A stretch of 64,000 bases of DNA, from assembly GCA_002747745.1 (NCBI GenBank), contig PDQG01000008.1, positions 1 through 64,000 on the forward strand. Reading direction: 5' to 3'. The DNA is from a bacterium DOLZORAL124_38_8 (GTDB taxonomy: Bacteria; Patescibacteriota; Gracilibacteria; UBA4473). Positions within the stretch are counted from its first letter, which is position 1, and every line of letters starts with the position of its first letter. Both the position numbers and the translations under genes were made by a program. Below the pieces are notes generated by a model, which was not told the DNA's origin, did not search any database, and saw only the letters and a program-made list of their open reading frames with translations. Below are positions 58,080 to 64,000 of this stretch, piece after piece.

Positions 58080-60140
58080 TTATCGAAATGAAACGTATTT
58101 TCGTTTTCGAGAGAAAGCATCAAATATTGGCGCTCCACCTTTATAGAATTGATTGAAGAATTCAATAAATTGCAAACGCATAGAGTGGATGAAGGCTCCT
58201 AAGGCTGAAAGGGCAAAGTTTAAACTGTGTCCGAAAATAGCAAAGGCAATTACCACCACCGGCACTAGGTATGGAGAAATTCCTCCCACAATGTCTCCTA
58301 ATACCACCGCGGTTTGATTCATTGATGCGCCAATAATTCCGGTCGCTAATCCTAACGCCATCAACCGTGAGTAACTTAACACACCTGAAAGGTATCCAAT
58401 CAATCCATTGAAGATTCCTAAGGTACCCATGAGGGCCGCTTTTAGCACCCAAGCAATTCCTTTCAATCCAATAATTACTGGATTGGTTCCTTTTTCAATC
58501 TTAAATTCGCTTCGTCCTTGTGCCAAGACAAACAAAGCCGTGTAAACAAAGAAGATTGGAGTAACAATGCTGGCTGGGATAATTTCTGGCAAGGCTTTGG
58601 CCGCTACCCAAAGAGCGAGTAGTACCATGAAAACAAACCATCCAATTCCGTCAAGCCATCCGCCTAATGTGTCTTTCGTTGCAAATCTTTGGGCGGCGTC
58701 CATCAAGTGTCCAAATACTAATTGGATAAATCCAATGGCGAATACACCGGCCAAGAACATGATTGAACCACTTCCTTTGAGCGGATCCATTAATTGTCCG
58801 TAGAACAAACCGTTGGCAGGGTTTTTCAAGAATGGAAGTTGGTCTGGTGTTAATCCAAGCCATCCTCCGAGGAGAACTCCACCGATAATAGCGGCGGCTC
58901 CACAAATAGCCAACATTCTAAATGAAACTTTTGAAGATTCTTCGTGTTTTCCAAAAATCAATAAGAATAACGCTGGCAATAACATCAAAGTTCCGTATCC
59001 AACGTCTGATAAACAAATTCCAAACGCAATAACGAAGAATGGTGAAAGCCCGGCGGTTGGATCAATTTCGGTTTTGGTTGGGGCTCCAAACATTTCTGTT
59101 AATACTTGGAATGGGGCAAATCCTTTGTTATTTTTCAATAAGGCTGGGATTTTTTCGTCTTCGGCTGGTTGGACTTTTTCTGCCACTACTTCACCCACAA
59201 ACACTTGTTTTAACCAAGTTTGGAATTCTTTTAATTGAGCGGCTGGAATCCAACCTTCGTATACAAACAAATTCTTGGTTTGCAAACTTTTTCGTTGGGT
59301 ATCATTTTTGTCTTTTTTCCAAGAATAATAATCATACATGATTCGCAAATCATCTGATTTTTGTGCGAGTTCTACTCGTCGCACTTTTCCGTTTTGAATT
59401 TCTTCGTTTAAGGCCAAAATATTCGCTTCGAGTTCTTGAATAGCTTCGGCTGGCGTTTTTCCTTCGAATTCAGCGAATAAATTTTCTAAATTTACAATTT
59501 CAAATTTGTTTTGACTACACACACTTGTTACCTCGGTTTGAAGTGTTTTTGGATACGTCAATCGAGCCAAAATCTTCCCGTTTACTTCATCGATAATTTC
59601 TATGTCTACGAGATTTGATTTTTCTGACATAGCCGCCAAAAATGCTTCTTGTTGAGCCAAACCAACAATTCCAAAGACGGTTTTTGTTAATTGTGTATCG
59701 ACTTTGTCTCCAATAGCAAACTGGAAATTCTTGAATGGTTCGAGTGCTTGGATTTTTTCTTTCAAAGCCTTGATGGCATTTTTGTTCTCAGCGAACATTA
59801 CTTCTAATTTTTCACATTCAGTTACAAATGCTTCAAAATTTTCCGAAAACTCGTTCATTCGTTTTTCGGCTTCTTTTTCTTTCATGAAAATCAATCCTCC
59901 GGTCAAAATTGATTGTAGAACGGGTTTCTTCGGAGCTTGTTTTTCTAAAAATTTAAGGGCGAACTCAATTCGATTTAAATCAAATTTATCAAATAAATCG
60001 TGATGAGTTTTAATAGACATTTCTTCAAACGCTTTATTTTCAGAAATGTGTACCAATCCTTTTTTCTGTAATTCTTTTAGAAGAACTTTGGCGTGTTGGT
60101 GGAGTCCAACAATTTGAATTTTTTCTAAAGCAATTTTCAT
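58080..60140 (-). CDS. V-type ATP synthase subunit I
   Basis: 686 aa; large N-terminal coiled-coil domain and 7-8 TM C-terminus (LSDVGYGTLMLLPALFL, GVLSYSRLMALGLATGIIGASMN, FIHSMRLQFIEFFNQFYKGG). Confidence 0.95.
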   Translation of the reverse strand: MKIALEKIQIVGLHQHAKVLLKELQKKGLVHISENKAFEEMSIKTHHDLFDKFDLNRIEFALKFLEKQAPKKPVLQSILTGGLIFMKEKEAEKRMNEFSENFEAFVTECEKLEVMFAENKNAIKALKEKIQALEPFKNFQFAIGDKVDTQLTKTVFGIVGLAQQEAFLAAMSEKSNLVDIEIIDEVNGKILARLTYPKTLQTEVTSVCSQNKFEIVNLENLFAEFEGKTPAEAIQELEANILALNEEIQNGKVRRVELAQKSDDLRIMYDYYSWKKDKNDTQRKSLQTKNLFVYEGWIPAAQLKEFQTWLKQVFVGEVVAEKVQPAEDEKIPALLKNNKGFAPFQVLTEMFGAPTKTEIDPTAGLSPFFVIAFGICLSDVGYGTLMLLPALFLLIFGKHEESSKVSFRMLAICGAAAIIGGVLLGGWLGLTPDQLPFLKNPANGLFYGQLMDPLKGSGSIMFLAGVFAIGFIQLVFGHLMDAAQRFATKDTLGGWLDGIGWFVFMVLLALWVAAKALPEIIPASIVTPIFFVYTALFVLAQGRSEFKIEKGTNPVIIGLKGIAWVLKAALMGTLGIFNGLIGYLSGVLSYSRLMALGLATGIIGASMNQTAVVLGDIVGGISPYLVPVVVIAFAIFGHSLNFALSALGAFIHSMRLQFIEFFNQFYKGGAPIFDAFSRKRKYVSFR

Positions 60141-60164
60141 AATGTAATTTTGGGAAGAAAAAGA

Positions 60165-60521
60165 TTATGCACTAATAGTTTCTAATAAAGTAGAAAAGGC
60201 TTCAGCATTTAATTTAGAGGCTTCTACTTGTTTCTCTTTTTTTAATACTTCTGTGTCGGCTTCGTATTTTTGAACCATTTTTTCAACCTCTTTGTCAGCG
60301 GCTATTTTAGCGGCTTCTAAGGCTGATTGGTTGGCTTTTCGAGTTTGTGCCAATGTTTCTTGTTTTTGTGTTTCTCGATCGGCTCGAGCTTCGGCAACGG
60401 CTTTTTGTTTTTTATCCAAAGCGGCTTGAGTCATTGTTTCGGCTTGAGCTTCTGTTTCTTGGATACTTACCAAAAAATCGTTGTGACTTTTCTTTCCATG
60501 GGTGTCTTTTGTATTACTCAT
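60165..60521 (-). CDS. V-type ATPase peripheral-stalk (subunit H/G-like) protein
   Basis: 118 aa charged coiled coil directly upstream of subunit I. Confidence 0.7.
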   Translation of the reverse strand: MSNTKDTHGKKSHNDFLVSIQETEAQAETMTQAALDKKQKAVAEARADRETQKQETLAQTRKANQSALEAAKIAADKEVEKMVQKYEADTEVLKKEKQVEASKLNAEAFSTLLETISA

Positions 60522-60670
60522 AGTGTTGTTTGGTAAACATAAATAATCAGGCGTATTCTTTTTGGATCGTCAAAAATGTCAACTAATTTTGAACTTTTTT
60601 CTGAGTTTTTTGGTCCTCCTTTTAAAAAGGGTTTGTAAAAGTAAAAAGGCCTCGTATAATGCAAACCGAT

Positions 60671-62143
60671 ATGAAGCATATAAACACAAAAAGGAACGCA
60701 ACTGGATTATTTATATTCCTAATGACGATGGTGTTAGTGGGATGTCAAACCACCACCCAAACAACCGAATTGCCCCCCCAAGAAACGCCGAGCGTGGTAA
60801 CCGCTCAAGAGTCATTTGAACAAATTCAAAACACCGTACAACGACTGAAAAAAGATTCGCAGTACCAAGCGGCCATTTTAGAGGCGCATAAATTATTGAA
60901 AAAATATCCAGAAAATCGAGTAGGCTATTTAGTGTTGGCTGATTTGTATGCTGGACAGTCAATGACCGAAAAGTTATCAAAGTTGGTTGATGTTTTGGCG
61001 CAAAAGTTTCCGAACGAAAAGGGGGTGTTGCTTTGGCAAGTAAAACGAGAAATCCAACAAGAAGATTTCCAAGGAGCTTTGGATTTGATAAATCCACTTT
61101 TGTCAGACAAAACAGACGCTGATTCATCGGTGGCTGACCCAGAAGTTTTGTATTATTATGGGTTATTGAAGATATTACAAAACGATATTGAAGGTGGAAA
61201 AGTGGTGATGCAAGCGTTACGTACCAATGATGAAGTGTCTGAATCAATACGCAAACAAGCCGGCGAAATAGCAACCATTTATGATAATTTTTCAGAATTT
61301 TCTGACGGAAAAAATGCACACTTTTTTGCGTTATTAGCGAAAAGTTTGATTGATCATCAAGAGTATGTATTAGCCAAAAAATTTGCGGAAAATGCCGGAA
61401 AAGAAGATGCAAACTACATTGATGCTTGGATTTTGTCGGGGGTGGCAAATTTTAAAGTAGGAGATTTTGAGGCCGCGTTAGTTGATTTGAACCTAGCGTA
61501 TGATCAAGATCCGTTACGACCAGAAACACATTTCTTCTTAGCGGAAACACTCCAAAAATTAAGACGCTACACCGAAGCCGCTTTGTATTACGAAAAAGCT
61601 CTAGAAAACGGATTCGAATTTAATGATTCGGTAACCCGCCAGTTGATTGGGATTTTTAGTCGGCAAAAAAAGTATGATAAAATCGTCCAATTATATGAAC
61701 GTCTTTTGCAAATAGAAGACGCTCGTGCTGATGAGTTTATTCCAGCTATTAATGTAGTGTTGAATAAACAAAAAGATCCGCAGAAAGCGTTGGACTTAGC
61801 GCAAAAAATATACAAAAAGTTCCCGAAGAATACGGTAACGTTGAATTTGTTAGCGTGGGCACAAATGGACAATAATTTGTTGGAAGAGGCACAAAAGACA
61901 CTAGATAAAGCGTTTAAATTGGAAAAAAACAATGCACGAACATTCTTAAATCAAGGGTTTTTGTTGGAAAAAGAATCTGAATTAAATGAAGCCGTTGAGT
62001 GGTTTCAGAAAAGTTATCAACGGGGAAAAGAAACGGGGGAGTCGGCGATTACGAATTTAGCGGCAGACAAATACAATGAACTCGTGCAAAAGGTTCAGGC
62101 CACCGTGTCGTCTGATTTGGAACGTCCAACGAGTGCTCCATAG
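60671..62143 (+). CDS. TPR-repeat lipoprotein
   Basis: Lipobox MVLVGC; repeated TPR-like helices (AALVDLNLAYDQDPLRPETHFFLAETLQKLRRYTEAALYYEKALE). Confidence 0.9.
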   Translation: MKHINTKRNATGLFIFLMTMVLVGCQTTTQTTELPPQETPSVVTAQESFEQIQNTVQRLKKDSQYQAAILEAHKLLKKYPENRVGYLVLADLYAGQSMTEKLSKLVDVLAQKFPNEKGVLLWQVKREIQQEDFQGALDLINPLLSDKTDADSSVADPEVLYYYGLLKILQNDIEGGKVVMQALRTNDEVSESIRKQAGEIATIYDNFSEFSDGKNAHFFALLAKSLIDHQEYVLAKKFAENAGKEDANYIDAWILSGVANFKVGDFEAALVDLNLAYDQDPLRPETHFFLAETLQKLRRYTEAALYYEKALENGFEFNDSVTRQLIGIFSRQKKYDKIVQLYERLLQIEDARADEFIPAINVVLNKQKDPQKALDLAQKIYKKFPKNTVTLNLLAWAQMDNNLLEEAQKTLDKAFKLEKNNARTFLNQGFLLEKESELNEAVEWFQKSYQRGKETGESAITNLAADKYNELVQKVQATVSSDLERPTSAP

Positions 62144-62168
62144 AATATGAATTGAAGATGAGATTTTT

Positions 62169-62549
62169 TTAAAAACTTTCAAAAAAATCATCCATTCGGC
62201 GGCGGTCTTTTTTTACTGGGCGACCTTGGTCTTTTCGGTAGTGTTTTTTCTCAATCCGTTCTTTTTGCGGAGCGGCACTAAATATTTCTGGGGTTTCGTA
62301 CTCGGTATGATCAATAAAATATTGGGCGACTTTATCTGCCGAAGTTTGTTTGTTAATGAATCCAACTACTTCATAGTCTTTTGCTTGTTTTTGGTATTTG
62401 ACCGTAATTCGGTCTCCAACTTTAATTATTTTGGCCGCCTTGGTAGTGATTTGTCCGTTTACGGATACTTGTCCTAGTTTGCAGGCGTTCGTGGCTTGAG
62501 TTCTAGTTTTTACTAATCGAACCGCCCATATCCATTTATCAAGTCTCAT
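62169..62549 (-). CDS. S4-domain RNA-binding protein (Hsp15-like)
   Basis: MRLDKWIWAVRLVKTRTQATNACKLGQVSVNGQITTKAAKIIKVGDRITV. Confidence 0.9.
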   Translation of the reverse strand: MRLDKWIWAVRLVKTRTQATNACKLGQVSVNGQITTKAAKIIKVGDRITVKYQKQAKDYEVVGFINKQTSADKVAQYFIDHTEYETPEIFSAAPQKERIEKKHYRKDQGRPVKKDRRRMDDFFESF

Positions 62550-62577
62550 CTTTTTTGAATAAAATTTTTATACAAAA

Positions 62578-63684
62578 TTACCACTTTCGTCGACTTTTCT
62601 TTTGGGCGGCTTCTGCCGAAATTTGCAAAAGAATTCCCGCTGATAAGAGTGTCATAATCATTGAAGAACCACCGTAAGAAATGAGTGGGAGGGTGATTCC
62701 TGTGTTTGGTACGAGGGCAAGGTTTACGCCAATGTTAATAAAAGCTTGTCCAACAATGAGCGTCGAAATTCCAATGGCGAGATATTTTGAAAATTCGTCG
62801 CTACAGTTTTTGGCAATAACGGTTCCGCGAAGGGCGATAAATAAAAACGCTCCTACGAGAAAAATGACTCGAATAAATCCCATTTCTTCTGATATGGCAG
62901 CAAAAATAGTGTCGGATTGTACTTCGGGGAGGTAATCAAATTTTTGAATAGAGTTTTGAAACCCACGTCCAAAACTTCCTCCAGAACCAATGGCAATCAG
63001 TGATTGTTTGATTTGAAATCCGCTTCCTTGAAGGTCATTTTCGGGGTTTAAAAACGTCAACACTCGTTCTTTTACGTACGGAACGGTCAGCGTAACAATA
63101 AACATTCCCAAGATAGAGGTGACCAAGCCAGAAAAGAAATGCTTGAGGTTGGCTCCAGCCACAAAGTAGATGGATGCGGCGGCGATAGAAAGCACTAACA
63201 GTGAACCAAAATCGGATTGAATAACCAAGATTAGAGCAGGAATTCCGAAGAGAAAAGCAAACGGAACAAATCCGCCTTCAAAGGTGTTGGCGGCGTTTTT
63301 TTTGCTCGCAAAAATAGCGGATAAAAATATGACCGTACAGAGTTTGGTCACCTCAATTGGTTGTACGGAAAACGAACCAATTTTTAACCATAATGAGGCA
63401 AACGTATTGTGGTTTTTCCCAATAAAAAACGTCAGTAATAAGAGAATAATTCCACCGACAAAAATCAATGGAGAAAGTTTTTTTATTTTAGCAATAGGAG
63501 TTTTGAACCCCAAAATAAAGGCCCCAGAACCAAGTATGAGATACAAAAAATGACGCCATAAGAAGTAATCGTTTTCTCCTTTAATTCGAAAACTGGGCGC
63601 AATAGACATAGAACTCATCATGACGAGTCCAAATATGGCTAATAATACGATGGTGATAAACAGCCAGTTATCTACTTTTTTCAT
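62578..63684 (-). CDS. FtsW/RodA/SpoVE family glycosyltransferase
   Basis: SDFGSLLVLS, GFIRVIFLVGAFLFIALRG, FINIGVNLALVPNTGITLPLISYGGSSM. Confidence 0.95.
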   Translation of the reverse strand: MKKVDNWLFITIVLLAIFGLVMMSSMSIAPSFRIKGENDYFLWRHFLYLILGSGAFILGFKTPIAKIKKLSPLIFVGGIILLLLTFFIGKNHNTFASLWLKIGSFSVQPIEVTKLCTVIFLSAIFASKKNAANTFEGGFVPFAFLFGIPALILVIQSDFGSLLVLSIAAASIYFVAGANLKHFFSGLVTSILGMFIVTLTVPYVKERVLTFLNPENDLQGSGFQIKQSLIAIGSGGSFGRGFQNSIQKFDYLPEVQSDTIFAAISEEMGFIRVIFLVGAFLFIALRGTVIAKNCSDEFSKYLAIGISTLIVGQAFINIGVNLALVPNTGITLPLISYGGSSMIMTLLSAGILLQISAEAAQKKSRRKW

Positions 63685-64000
63685 TCTTTTACCGATTTGA
63701 TTTTAAAGATAATTCTGTCGGGAGAAATAGGGGTCGTGGTCGCCCAGAAAGGTTTGATAGAAATATTCAAAACTTCTTCAATCTCTTGGTTGTTGGCAAG
63801 GATTGGTTTAATTTCTTCTTTGGTTTTATTGGTAATGTCTTGTTTGATTTTCAAAATCCATTGTTGGAATGAAGGGTTCGTAGAATCGATGCTAAATTGT
63901 TCCGTGGCAAAGGCTTTTACCGAAATTTTCCCCCATAAATTTTCTTTGAAATTTTTGATATCAAACGGAATGTATTGAATTGATTTGGTATCAATATCAA
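63681..64000 (-). CDS. hypothetical protein, 5' part outside window
   Basis: Reverse-strand open frame ending ...ISPDRIIFKIKSVKE*, ATGA overlap with the ftsW/rodA start. Confidence 0.7.
   Translation of the reverse strand, partial: DIDTKSIQYIPFDIKNFKENLWGKISVKAFATEQFSIDSTNPSFQQWILKIKQDITNKTKEEIKPILANNQEIEEVLNISIKPFWATTTPISPDRIIFKIKSVKE

Noticed and set aside
60711-61448. 245-aa minus-strand ORF
   Set aside because: Antisense to the well-supported TPR lipoprotein.
1-64000. CRISPR arrays, transposases, prophage genes, alternative genetic code (UGA=Gly)
   Set aside because: No regularly spaced repeats or recognisable mobile-element proteins seen; UGA terminates genes at several overlaps.

Overview
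The 64 kb window reads as a compact, AT-rich bacterial chromosome segment using the standard code: UGA works as a stop, for example in the ATGA overlaps purK/MFS and at the 5' edge of ftsW. Gene content (orphan SufB, Cys-rich zinc-ribbon proteins, a TrmB-type regulator, PilT plus prepilins, a V-type ATPase pair, many short hypotheticals) is compatible with a Patescibacteria/CPR-like genome; that assignment is inference. Housekeeping genes recognised: topA, ksgA/rsmA, lgt, dgt, purE, purK, dnaA, rsmH, pyrG, secA, hisS, upp, cyclophilin, ftsW/rodA-like, a sigma-70 factor and tRNA-Leu(CAA). The left ~7.2 kb (RND pump, MFP adaptor, MBL lipoprotein, DJ-1/PfpI) looks Bacteroidota-like and is probably a horizontal import or a contig chimera. 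Strongest observations: (1) a (GAACC)7 repeat in the would-be leader of a prepilin gene, which at this copy number is out of frame with its only plausible ATG (candidate phase-variable pilin, OFF), plus a paralog with a pyrimidine repeat in its leader; (2) a fused ATP-grasp ligase + DUF1704/MATCAP-like metallopeptidase next to a 7TM protein, a possible amino-acid ligation/removal system; (3) tandem Cys-rich zinc-ribbon paralogs with near-identical ends and divergent centres. No CRISPR array, transposase or rRNA was seen. All calls are by eye without database searches.
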